Origin: CAIOGO01 sp964447445
Lineage (GTDB): Bacteria > Bipolaricaulota > Bipolaricaulia > UBA7950 > UBA9294
Length of the DNA stretch: 38,542 bases
Assembly: GCA_964447445.1 (NCBI GenBank)
Contig: CAYUSW010000086.1
Location: forward strand, 1-38,542
Reading direction: 5' to 3'
Under the pieces are notes generated by a model, which saw only the letters and a program-made list of their open reading frames with translations, did no database searches and had not been told where the DNA came from. Both the position numbers and the translations under genes were made by a program. Below are positions 16,326 through 23,340 of this stretch, one piece after another. Position 1 is the stretch's first letter, and each line of letters opens with the position of its first letter.

Positions 16326-17449
16326 GAGTGATGGTGGCGGGCGGAGGGACGGGCGGCCACGTGTACCCGGCGGTGGCGATCATCGATGCGTTGCGCCGGG
16401 AGGATCCGAACGTCGAGGTCAACTACATCGGCACGCGGAGAGGTCTGGAGTCTCGTGTTCTCCCGAACCTTCCCGGGGTGCGCTTCACCCCGATTCACGC
16501 GCGGGGCCGCCGGCCTGGCGCGAGGTTCGACGGCCTCCGCGTCGGTCTGTGGCTTGCCGTGAGTCTAGTCGAGACGGCCCTTGCGCTCCTGCGCTTCCGA
16601 CCGAAGGTTGTGATCGGGGTGGGCGGATACTCGTCGTTCCCTCCGGTGTTTCTCGCTGCGCTGGCGGGGCGAATCCTCCCGATACGAACAGTCATCCACG
16701 AGCAGAACGCGGTGGCGGGGATGGCCAATCGCTGGCTATCGCGGCTTGTGGACCTCGTGCTCATCTCCTACCCCAGTTCTCGAGCGCAATTCTCGCGCGC
16801 ACGGCGGATCGTCACGACGGGCAACCCGATCCGCGAGGAGTTCATGCATCGCGCACGTGCAGACGAGGGGTACCGCATGTTCGGGCTTGATCCGCGCAAG
16901 CGGACGGTCCTTGTCTTCGGGGGGTCGAACGGATCGTCAGATCTTGTCGAACAGGTCTTGTCCGGCACCCGCGACATCGCGCGCCGCGAAGAGATCCAGA
17001 TGCTTCTTGTTGCAGGGAACGAAGGCGCGGCCGACGAAGCCCGGCGCAAGCTCTCGCGGGACAGCGTCGCCAATGTGGTCGTCGTACCGTACATCGAGCA
17101 GATGCCCGTTGCGTTCGCGATCGCCGATCTGATCGTGGCGCGCGCCGGGGCGACGACGCTCGCCGAGATCACGGTTTGTGGCAAGGCGGCGATCCTTGTC
17201 CCATGGCGTGGCGCGACAGATGACCATCAACGAGAAAACGCACTCGTCCTACAGCGCGAGGAGGCGTGTCGCCTGGTTGAGGACGAGATCATGGTACGAC
17301 ATGAGTTGGTGCGGCTTGTACTGGACGTCGTAAGGGACGAGACGGTACTGGCGGGACTGCGGCAGAACGCCCAGCGACTGGGCCAAAGGCAGGCGGGAGT
17401 GCTGATTAGGAACGAGATCCATGCGCTGGTGAGGGGGGCTGGAGCGTAA
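16322..17449 (+). CDS. murG: MurG, lipid I N-acetylglucosaminyltransferase
   Basis: A peripheral membrane GT28-family enzyme that adds GlcNAc to lipid I to make lipid II. The 375-residue sequence opens with the glycine-rich loop VMVAGGGTGGHVYPAVAI, followed by IGTRRGLESRVLP, VIGVGGYSSFPPVFLAA and HEQNAVAGMANRWLSRL. The C-terminal domain has VFGGSNGS, RAGATTLAEITVCGKAAILVP and ATDDHQRENA, the donor-binding region. The usual GGSQGA motif reads GGSNGS here, a mild change. The ATG at 16322 is in an ATGA overlap with ftsW, and the final A of its TAA stop is the first base of the murC ATG, so translation is probably coupled across three genes. Confidence 0.96.
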   Translation: MRVMVAGGGTGGHVYPAVAIIDALRREDPNVEVNYIGTRRGLESRVLPNLPGVRFTPIHARGRRPGARFDGLRVGLWLAVSLVETALALLRFRPKVVIGVGGYSSFPPVFLAALAGRILPIRTVIHEQNAVAGMANRWLSRLVDLVLISYPSSRAQFSRARRIVTTGNPIREEFMHRARADEGYRMFGLDPRKRTVLVFGGSNGSSDLVEQVLSGTRDIARREEIQMLLVAGNEGAADEARRKLSRDSVANVVVVPYIEQMPVAFAIADLIVARAGATTLAEITVCGKAAILVPWRGATDDHQRENALVLQREEACRLVEDEIMVRHELVRLVLDVVRDETVLAGLRQNAQRLGQRQAGVLIRNEIHALVRGAGA

Positions 17450-18825
17450 TGTCACTCGGGCGGCGCTACCACTTCGTAGGTGTTGGCGGTTCGGGAATGA
17501 GCGGGCTGGCATCGATCCTGCTCGCTCAAGGGAAGGAGATCTCCGGATCTGACCTCAAGTGGAGTCCGGATGCGGAGCGTCTACGCAAGCTCGGCATCCC
17601 GATCCACGTAGGCCATGCGCGTGAGCACATCTCGAGGGAATTGGACGGCGTGATTGTGTCGTCGGCGATTCCCTCCGACAACGTCGAGGTCGCGGCCGCC
17701 CGCGACCTGCAGGTGCCCGTGGTGCGCCGTCTGCACGCGGTCGCGTCTCTCCTCGAGGGGTACTCGAGCATTGGGGTTGTCGGCAGCCACGGGAAGAGCA
17801 CGACGACTGCGATGACGGCGACGCTGCTTCGGGAACTCGGACTCTCACCGAGCTACCTTGTGGGCGCTCATTGCCCGAATCTCGGGGGCAACGCTCACCT
17901 TGGCAACGGGGCATGGTTCGTGGCGGAAGTCGATGAGAGCGACGGGTTGTTCACCGAGATACGCCCGACGATCGCGGTGCTCACCAATGTGGGGAAGGAC
18001 CATCTGCAGACGTATCGAAGCGAGGCGGCGATCCGCGAGGCGTTCCGCCGCTACGTGCTGCAGGCTGGACGGGCAGTTCTCGCCATCGACGACGCGCAAG
18101 TGCGGGACATCGCTCGCGAAGTTCCGAACGCCATCACGGTAGGGCTGTGCGCCGACGCCCAAGTCCGCGCGGCGGACGTACAACAGGAGAAGCTCCGCAC
18201 CACCTTCGAGCTCTTCGTCCGTGGTCGGAGCCTCGGACGTCGATGGATTTCGGCGCCCGGGACGCACAATGTCCGCAACGTCCTCTGCGCGTTGGGCGCG
18301 GCGATGGCGGCGGGCGAAAGTGCCGCGGCGGCGGCTGACACGCTGGACAAGGTCATGCTCCCGCGGCGGCGGTTCGAGATCCTCGAGGAGAATGGAGTCA
18401 CCGTCGTTGACGACTTCGCGCACACTCCCGAGGAAGTGGAGGCGACGCTGCGCGCGATCCGCCAGGGCTGGGCAGGGCGACGCATCGTTGCGGTGTTCCA
18501 GCCGCACCGCTACACGCGCACGCAAAGTATGGGGTCGGACTTCGGCCGCGCGTTCTCCGATGCCGACATCGTGATCGTCACGAACATCTACTCGGCCTGC
18601 GAACACCCCATGCCGGGGGTCTCGTCCGAGGGCATCGTCGACGCGGTGGTCGAGACGACCGACTCGGCCGTCTACTCCATTCCCAAGAAGGAAGACGTTG
18701 TGTCTCTTCTCAAGACGCTCATTCGCCCCGGCGACTTCATCATCAGCTTCGGCGCGGGAGACATCTGGACTGTGACGGAGGAGCTGGCCCACTTCCTCAA
18801 AGAGGGGAGCTTCTGCGTCGCATGA
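17449..18825 (+). CDS. murC: UDP-N-acetylmuramate--L-alanine ligase
   Basis: First of the Mur amino-acid ligases, attaching L-Ala to UDP-MurNAc in the cytoplasm. The 458-residue protein has the MurC-type N-terminal loop HFVGVGGSGMSGLASILL, where the GIGGxGMS pattern distinguishes it from the other Mur ligases. GSDLK follows, then the P-loop VVGSHGKSTTTAMTATLL at about 107-124, EVDESDGLF, LTNVGKDHL, and the C-terminal VDDFAHTPEEVEATL and VFQPHRYTRT. All key regions are present. It begins in a TAATG overlap with murG and ends in an ATGA overlap with murB. The gene order murG-murC-murB matches many dcw clusters. Confidence 0.97.
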   Translation: MSLGRRYHFVGVGGSGMSGLASILLAQGKEISGSDLKWSPDAERLRKLGIPIHVGHAREHISRELDGVIVSSAIPSDNVEVAAARDLQVPVVRRLHAVASLLEGYSSIGVVGSHGKSTTTAMTATLLRELGLSPSYLVGAHCPNLGGNAHLGNGAWFVAEVDESDGLFTEIRPTIAVLTNVGKDHLQTYRSEAAIREAFRRYVLQAGRAVLAIDDAQVRDIAREVPNAITVGLCADAQVRAADVQQEKLRTTFELFVRGRSLGRRWISAPGTHNVRNVLCALGAAMAAGESAAAAADTLDKVMLPRRRFEILEENGVTVVDDFAHTPEEVEATLRAIRQGWAGRRIVAVFQPHRYTRTQSMGSDFGRAFSDADIVIVTNIYSACEHPMPGVSSEGIVDAVVETTDSAVYSIPKKEDVVSLLKTLIRPGDFIISFGAGDIWTVTEELAHFLKEGSFCVA

Positions 18826-19709
18826 ACGCATCCGCCTCTCTTGTCACACTGGCGCAGTGGGGTCGCGACTGCCGGGAGAGGGAGCCGCTCGCTCGCCATA
18901 CGACGTTCCGGGTCGGAGGTCGCGCCGACGTGTTTCACGTCCCCCGCACTCTAGAGGGCCTGATCGGCGCCGTTGAGCTGTGTCGGGGTCTTGGCCTTCG
19001 GCACATCGTGGTCGGAGGAGGATCCAACATCCTGTTCCCGGATCGCGGTTACCGCGGAGTCGTCATCTCGACGGCGGCGATTCGTGGCACGTATGGCCAT
19101 CCACGCGGTTTCGACGTCCGCGCCGGTACACCGCTGGGCAGTCTCGTCGAACAGGCGGAAGAGCAAGGGATCCGCTCGTTGAGCTTCCTGGCAGGAATCC
19201 CTGGGACGATTGGAGGCGCCATCGCGATGAACGCCGGGATCCGAGATCGTTGCATCGCGGACATGGTTCACAGCGTGCTCGTCCTGACGCCGGATGGGTG
19301 CGTCCGCGAGATCCCTTCCCAACAATGTGGGTTCGAGTACCGGGGAAGCGCGATCCGGAGAGATGGACTGATCGTCCTCGCAGCGGTCCTCGGTGTGGAC
19401 GGTCCCGACTACGATCGGGAGGACCTCATCAAACGAAGGAGAACGACTCAGCCAATGTCGCTTCCCAGCGCCGGTTGCGTATTCAAGAACCCTCCGGGGC
19501 GATCGGCCGGAGAACTGATCGATCGGGCGGGACTGAAAGGACTGACAATGGGAAAAGCACAAGTGTCAGAGAAACACGCCAATTTCATAGTGAACCTGGG
19601 AGGGGCGACGAGCGCGGAGATCTGCAAGCTAATTGACATTGTGCGTCAAAAGGTGTATAACACATTCCACGTTGGGCTTGAGCTGGAGATAGAGGTCATC
19701 GACGGGTGA
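18822..19709 (+). CDS. murB: UDP-N-acetylenolpyruvoylglucosamine reductase
   Basis: An FAD enzyme that reduces UDP-GlcNAc-enolpyruvate to UDP-MurNAc with NADPH. The 295-residue protein carries the FAD-binding segments HTTFRVGGRADVF, VVGGGSNILFPDRGYRG and FLAGIPGTIGGAIAMNAG, then FEYRGSAIR. The C-terminal domain has the catalytic serine in SAGCVFKNPPG and the final glutamate in HVGLELEIEVIDG. The length and lack of the extra type I loop suggest a type II MurB. It starts with ATGA overlap on murC and ends with GTGA overlap into ftsQ. The region around 19560-19680 is visibly richer in A/T than its surroundings, but the protein sequence stays conserved. Confidence 0.96.
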   Translation: MNASASLVTLAQWGRDCREREPLARHTTFRVGGRADVFHVPRTLEGLIGAVELCRGLGLRHIVVGGGSNILFPDRGYRGVVISTAAIRGTYGHPRGFDVRAGTPLGSLVEQAEEQGIRSLSFLAGIPGTIGGAIAMNAGIRDRCIADMVHSVLVLTPDGCVREIPSQQCGFEYRGSAIRRDGLIVLAAVLGVDGPDYDREDLIKRRRTTQPMSLPSAGCVFKNPPGRSAGELIDRAGLKGLTMGKAQVSEKHANFIVNLGGATSAEICKLIDIVRQKVYNTFHVGLELEIEVIDG

Positions 19710-20440
19710 GGGAGGGGAAGAGCAGACTCAGAACTGCTTTTTGGCCGCTTGGCCTGGGGGGGGTCCTTATCACTGTTGCCAGCATCGCCCTATACAGCCC
19801 ATGGTTGCCCATTTTTGACCTGCGCGAAGTCGTCGTCTCCGGGAACGAGGAGACGACGGCTCTTGATGTTGCGCGAGCAGCGAATCTCCGCGGCGGCGTG
19901 GGTCTCCTTAGCGTGTCCCGATCAGCGACGGCGGGGCGAGTGTCTGCCTTGCCGTGGGTCGAGAGAGCGCGTGTGCGTTGGTCTTTCCCGCACGCAGTCC
20001 ACATCGAGGTTTTCGAACGTGCGCCCGTTGCGAGAGTCATGCTCGGCGGCAGCACGTGTGCCCTGATCGGTGCCGGAGGTGTGGTGGTTGCCGGCGACTG
20101 CAAGGGCCGCGATCGCGTGCCGCTATTGAAAGGTGCGGCGCTATCGAAGAAGGAGCCTGGGGGACGGCTTACGAGGCAAGAGGTCGTGGATCTCATGGAT
20201 GCTCTGCAACGAGCGACGCTGAGCGGGCTCATCCTGCGCGAGGTAGTCATCTCCAAAGAGGACGCGGTGGAGTTGGTGACGGCAGCCGAGACTCGCGTGC
20301 GACTCGGCGCGCTCGGCGATTCGGCGTCAAAGGTTCGGTACCTTGAAGCGCTGTGCCGGGCAGTAGAGGCCGAGCAATACGAGCTGATCGATCTTCGTTT
20401 CGGGGGGGAGGCGACGCTTGTGCCTCGGGTAAGGCGGTGA
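19706..20440 (+). CDS. ftsQ: FtsQ/DivIB-type division protein
   Basis: A bitopic inner-membrane division protein. The 244-residue sequence has a short basic cytoplasmic start (MREGKSRLRT) and a single hydrophobic helix at about 13-30. A POTRA domain follows directly (FDLREVVVSGNEETTALDVA, then LPWVERARVRWSFPHAVHIEVFERAPVARV), and then the FtsQ-type beta domain. It probably links the FtsA-FtsZ ring to periplasmic wall synthesis together with FtsL and FtsB, neither of which is in the window. Translation starts at a GTG inside the murB stop (GTGA). Only 4 bases separate it from ftsA. The family is diverse in sequence, so the call leans on topology, the POTRA pattern and position. Confidence 0.9.
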   Translation: MREGKSRLRTAFWPLGLGGVLITVASIALYSPWLPIFDLREVVVSGNEETTALDVARAANLRGGVGLLSVSRSATAGRVSALPWVERARVRWSFPHAVHIEVFERAPVARVMLGGSTCALIGAGGVVVAGDCKGRDRVPLLKGAALSKKEPGGRLTRQEVVDLMDALQRATLSGLILREVVISKEDAVELVTAAETRVRLGALGDSASKVRYLEALCRAVEAEQYELIDLRFGGEATLVPRVRR

Positions 20441-20444
20441 AGAG

Positions 20445-21713
20445 ATGAGAAAAGAACGGGTGGTCGTCGGCCTTGACGTAGGCACCACGAAAGTGGTCGC
20501 TATCGTGGGGAACATCGTCAACGGCACGATCGAAGTCATCGGAATGGGCAAGGCGGAGTCGCACGGTCTCGAAAAGGGAGTGGTCGTCGACATCGGGCGG
20601 ACCATCACGTCGATCCGCAAGGCGGTCGAAGAGGCCGAGAATATGGCCGACGTGAAGATTGAATCCGTGTACGTCGGCATTGCCGGCAAGCACATCACTT
20701 CGATCAACAACAGCGGGACGGTCTCCATCAACCGGCCGGACCGCATCATCGCGGAGGACGATGTGCGCCGCGTCGTGGATACGGCGCAGGCGATTCAGAT
20801 CCCGCCCGAGAGCGAGATGATTCACATCATCCCGAGGCAGTACATCGTCGACGGTCAGGATGGCATCACGGATCCTGTGGGGATGACCGGGACGCGCCTT
20901 GAGGTCGACGTCCACATTGTGACGGGCGCGATCACGGCGGTGCACAACCTCGTCCGCTGCGTGGAGAGCCTAGGCATCGGCATTCGGCAGATCGTGCTCG
21001 AACCCATTGCATCGTCCCTCGCCGTGCTCTCGTCGGCCGAGAAGGAGCTGGGCGTCGTCTTGATGGACATAGGTGGAGGCACGACGGACATCAGCGTGTT
21101 CCGCGGCGGCGATATCTGGTTCTCGAAGGTCATTCCGATCGCGGGCGAGCACATCACGAACGACATCACTGTTGGTCTGCAGACGCCGATCGAAGAAGCC
21201 GAACTGGTCAAGAAGCAGCACGGCACAGCGCTTGTCGACAGCGTCGGGGAGGACGAGAAGATCGAAGTCGCCACGATCGGGGGCGACGAGAAGAAGACCG
21301 TCTCGAAAAAGAAGCTAGCGAAAATCATTGAGCCTCGCGTCGAGGAGCTCCTCGATCTGGCGATGCAAGAGGTCGAAGACGCTGGGTACCGCGACCTCAT
21401 CCCGGCCGGTCTCGTCCTCACGGGAGGAACATCACTCCTAAACGGAATCACGGAGTTTGCGGCGCAACGCTATGATCTACCCGTCCGGCGCGGGAAGATT
21501 CCGCAGGGGATTCATGGGCTGCGCGACATCGTAGAATCCCCCATCTATGCGACATCCATCGGGCTCTTGCGCTACGCCGTGGAGACCAAGGACTTAAGAA
21601 GCCGGAGTACTTCGATCGCAAGCGCTCGTCGGGCTCCGGGTCGTCCATCACGCGGAAGCTCATCGCCTGGTTCAATCGGTTCTTCCGAGGATAGGTCATG
21701 GCTGAGCAGATGA
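20445..21713 (+). CDS. ftsA: FtsA division protein, C-terminus altered by a frameshift
   Basis: An actin-like ATPase that tethers FtsZ filaments to the membrane. ATP-site motifs are GLDVGTTKVVAIVG at the start and GVVLMDIGGGTTDISVF near residue 208, with the SHS2-type 1C domain between (about 85-165) and LVLTGGTSLLNG near 325. As written the protein is 422 residues, but the last 40 (from DLRSRSTS) are not FtsA-like: they are S/R-rich, and the gene overlaps ftsZ by 16 bases. One base missing near 21591-21598 would switch to a frame reading KKPEYFDRKR and then RKLIAWFNRFFRG, an amphipathic helix like the FtsA membrane-targeting sequence. That frame stops at 21694, 3 bases before ftsZ. Either the sequence has an indel error or the strain has lost the anchor. 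Confidence 0.93.
   Translation: MRKERVVVGLDVGTTKVVAIVGNIVNGTIEVIGMGKAESHGLEKGVVVDIGRTITSIRKAVEEAENMADVKIESVYVGIAGKHITSINNSGTVSINRPDRIIAEDDVRRVVDTAQAIQIPPESEMIHIIPRQYIVDGQDGITDPVGMTGTRLEVDVHIVTGAITAVHNLVRCVESLGIGIRQIVLEPIASSLAVLSSAEKELGVVLMDIGGGTTDISVFRGGDIWFSKVIPIAGEHITNDITVGLQTPIEEAELVKKQHGTALVDSVGEDEKIEVATIGGDEKKTVSKKKLAKIIEPRVEELLDLAMQEVEDAGYRDLIPAGLVLTGGTSLLNGITEFAAQRYDLPVRRGKIPQGIHGLRDIVESPIYATSIGLLRYAVETKDLRSRSTSIASARRAPGRPSRGSSSPGSIGSSEDRSWLSR
21596..21694 (+). other. out-of-frame segment encoding the FtsA membrane-targeting helix
   Basis: In the frame one base behind the ftsA frame, this stretch reads KKPEYFDRKR, then SSGSGSSIT, then RKLIAWFNRFFRG and a TAG stop. The final helix has hydrophobic residues on one face and Arg/Lys on the other, as in known FtsA C-terminal amphipathic helices, and is joined to the body by a flexible Ser/Gly linker, also typical. 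It should be part of ftsA. Confidence 0.85.
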
Positions 21714-22867
21714 ACTTCTCTCCACCAGCGCGGTTGATGGTCGTAGGGGTGGGCGGCGGAGGCGGGAACGTTGTGGATCGCATGTTTGACACCCGCGTCC
21801 AAGGCGTCGACCTGGTCGTCGTCAACACCGACGCGCAGGTACTGGAGGTCGTCCGCGCGCACCAGACCCTTCAGATCGGGAGGAAGCTCACGCACGGGCT
21901 TGGCGCCGGCGGCAATCCGGAGACAGGGAAGCTCGCTGCGGAAGAGAGTCGAGAGGAAATTGCCGATCTGCTTCACGGTGTAGACATGGTGTTCATTACC
22001 GCTGGAATGGGCGGCGGCACAGGCACGGGAGCTGCTCCGATCATTGCCGGACTTGCCCGCGAGGCGGGAATTCTCACAACGGCCATTGTGACGCGGCCGT
22101 TCTCCTTCGAGGGCATTGCCCGGGCTCAGAAGGCCGAGGAGGGCATAGCGCGTCTGTCGCAGAATGTCGATGCGCTGATCTGCATCTCGAACGACAAGTT
22201 GCTCAAGGTCGCTTCGGCGGACACGCCGATCACGAAGGCGTTCGAGATGGCGGACGAAGTGCTTCGGAAAGGCGTCGAGGGGATCTCCGACCTGATCACT
22301 GTTCCGGGGATGATCAACCTCGATTTCGCGGACGTGGAGAGCGTCATGCGCGACGCGGGCACGGCGATGATGGGGATCGGAGAGGGACAGGGCGAAGGGA
22401 AGACCAAAGAGGCCGCTCGCAACGCCATCTCGTCGCCGCTTCTCGACGGTTCGATCCACGGCGCGCGGAAAGTCATCATGAACATCACGGGAGGCGCCGA
22501 CCTGACTCTCGAGGAAGTGACGCAGGCCGCCTCGCTGATTCGCGAAGCGGTGTCCGACCGCGCGGACATCATCTTCGGCACCGCCATCCGCGAGGGAATG
22601 GAGAAAGTGCGACTCACGGTGATTGCGACGGGCTTCGCCGTTGCCTACGAGGGAGAGGAGGAAGAGGGATCGTCGGCATCGCGCGAGACCATGCTCTCGA
22701 AGATGGAGCAGGAAAGCCGTGTGGGTGTGGACGACTTCGATATCCCGACCTACTTGCGCCGGACCCGGAAGGCGAAGGAAGACGAGCCGCGTCCGCCCTG
22801 GGGCGAGAAGCCGCGCCCCGAAGGTCGCCGGGACAGGGAGTCGGACAAGGACCGGCGCAAGCGCTGA
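21698..22867 (+). CDS. ftsZ: FtsZ, tubulin-like division GTPase, with extended tail
   Basis: Forms the cytokinetic Z ring. The 389-residue protein has the N-terminal glycine loop VVGVGGGGGNVVDRM, the tubulin signature GMGGGTGTGAAPIIAG near residue 105, the T7/synergy region NLDFADVESVMRDAGTAMMGIG, and the C-terminal domain ending at VIATGFA. After a linker comes the conserved C-terminal peptide FDIPTYLRR, which binds FtsA. Unusually, about 34 more residues follow, rich in R, K, D, E and P; in most FtsZ proteins the peptide is close to the end. The ATG at 21698 follows AGGATAGG. It is the last gene of the block, with a terminator about 33 bases downstream. Confidence 0.98.
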   Translation: MAEQMNFSPPARLMVVGVGGGGGNVVDRMFDTRVQGVDLVVVNTDAQVLEVVRAHQTLQIGRKLTHGLGAGGNPETGKLAAEESREEIADLLHGVDMVFITAGMGGGTGTGAAPIIAGLAREAGILTTAIVTRPFSFEGIARAQKAEEGIARLSQNVDALICISNDKLLKVASADTPITKAFEMADEVLRKGVEGISDLITVPGMINLDFADVESVMRDAGTAMMGIGEGQGEGKTKEAARNAISSPLLDGSIHGARKVIMNITGGADLTLEEVTQAASLIREAVSDRADIIFGTAIREGMEKVRLTVIATGFAVAYEGEEEEGSSASRETMLSKMEQESRVGVDDFDIPTYLRRTRKAKEDEPRPPWGEKPRPEGRRDRESDKDRRKR

Positions 22868-22899
22868 CGGTCGTACGAACGAAAGGATGAAGCGACAGA

Positions 22900-22920
22900 C
22901 CCCTCGCACGCGAGGGGTTT
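22900..22920 (+). terminator. intrinsic terminator after ftsZ
   Basis: A 7-bp perfect stem (CCCCTCG at 22900-22906 with CGAGGGG at 22911-22917), a 4-base CACG loop, then TTTCTCCC. It lies 33 bases after the ftsZ stop and closes the wall and division transcript. It could also stop minus-strand read-through from the tRNA side, less efficiently. Confidence 0.8.
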
Positions 22921-22929
22921 CTCCCTTCC

Positions 22930-23017
22930 TGGTACGAGAGGAGGGGATCGTCAACCCAGGCCGCGCTTCATGCGCGGGGCTGTCCTTCGGACAGCTGGGG
23001 GAGTCCGCCAGTCTGGA
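22930..23017 (-). pseudogene. degenerate tRNA-Leu-like copy
   Basis: Read on the minus strand, this 88-base segment matches the neighbouring tRNA-Leu at both ends and in length (88 against 89 bases). The first 14 bases differ at only two positions, and the last 20, including an encoded CCA, differ at one. The T-loop region has a 2-base insertion (GGGTTGACGATCCCC against GGGTTCGATCCCC). The middle is unrelated and consists of two perfect hairpins: 22979-22995 in the anticodon-arm position, with GAA at the loop centre, and 22961-22977 in the long variable-arm position. Paired acceptor positions 1, 3 and 7 are mismatched, the D-loop GG is lost and base 33 is not T, so it is unlikely to work as a tRNA. 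A tRNA-derived regulatory RNA cannot be excluded. Confidence 0.65.
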
Positions 23018-23060
23018 CGTCGCGGACTCCTTGGGGGCGAATGCGGCTCCCGGGCGCCAA

Positions 23061-23092
23061 ACGACAAGGGACCCAAGAGGGTCCCTTGTCGT
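23061..23092 (-). terminator. long hairpin terminating the tRNA-Leu transcript
   Basis: A perfect 14-bp inverted repeat (arms 23061-23074 and 23079-23092) with a 4-base loop begins 2 bases beyond the encoded CCA of the tRNA. On the minus strand it is followed by TTGG, so the T-run is short. The strength of the stem and its place make it a likely terminator or 3'-processing hairpin. Confidence 0.65.
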
Positions 23093-23093
23093 C

Positions 23094-23182
23094 TGGTACC
23101 AGAGGAGGGGATCGAACCCACACGTCCCTCACGGGACACGGGATTTTGAGTCCCGCGCGTCTGCCAATTCCGCCACTCTGGC
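23094..23182 (-). tRNA. tRNA-Leu (CAA), CCA encoded
   Basis: The minus strand folds as a class II tRNA. Acceptor arms are GCCAGAG and CTCTGGT (G1.U72 wobble), discriminator A73 and an encoded CCA at 23094-23096. The D region is GCGGAATTGGCAGACGC. The anticodon arm is GCGGGA, loop CTCAAAA, TCCCGT, giving anticodon CAA for the UUG codon. The long variable arm is formed by GTCCC and GGGAC, and the T loop is TTCGATC. One T-stem pair (positions 50 and 64) is a T.T mismatch, which is slightly unusual. A strong sigma-70-type promoter lies just upstream and a 14-bp hairpin just downstream, so it is a single-gene transcript. Confidence 0.95.
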
Positions 23183-23193
23183 CGAACTTAGGA

Positions 23194-23222
23194 ATAGTAG
23201 AGGCGTGACGCGGGAGCGTCAA
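23194..23222 (-). promoter_or_regulatory. sigma-70-type promoter of tRNA-Leu
   Basis: On the minus strand, TTGACG (23217-23222) and TACTAT (23194-23199) are separated by exactly 17 bases. The -10 ends 11 bases before the tRNA 5' end, leaving a start about 5 bases ahead of the mature RNA. Confidence 0.8.
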
Positions 23223-23269
23223 ACGCGCTGGCCCGAGTGTGACGTGGATCACCGACGGATAGAAGCTAG

Positions 23270-23279
23270 GTGTATACAC
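23270..23279. promoter_or_regulatory. palindrome GTGTATACAC upstream of the giant secreted protein gene
   Basis: A perfect 10-base palindrome lies about 60 bases before the start at 23341 and about 50 bases behind the tRNA promoter. It contains TATACA, a possible -10, but no matching -35 is seen 17 bases upstream. It may be an operator or chance. Confidence 0.3.
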
Positions 23280-23340
23280 TACAAGGTCCGTCGCCGAGTT
23301 CCCAACTGGAAAGCACTGCGGCGGGGCGCGCAAGGAGGCG

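Noticed and set aside
21591..21600. programmed -1 frameshift in ftsA
   Set aside because: The shift site has no slippery heptamer (GACTTAAGAA), no downstream pseudoknot is obvious, and FtsA is not known to use recoding. A sequence indel is simpler.
22930..23120. tRNA-end direct repeat as attachment sites of an integrated element
   Set aside because: The two copies are only about 165 bases apart with no integrase or cargo between, and the similarity includes the tRNA 5' end too, so a whole-tRNA duplication fits better.
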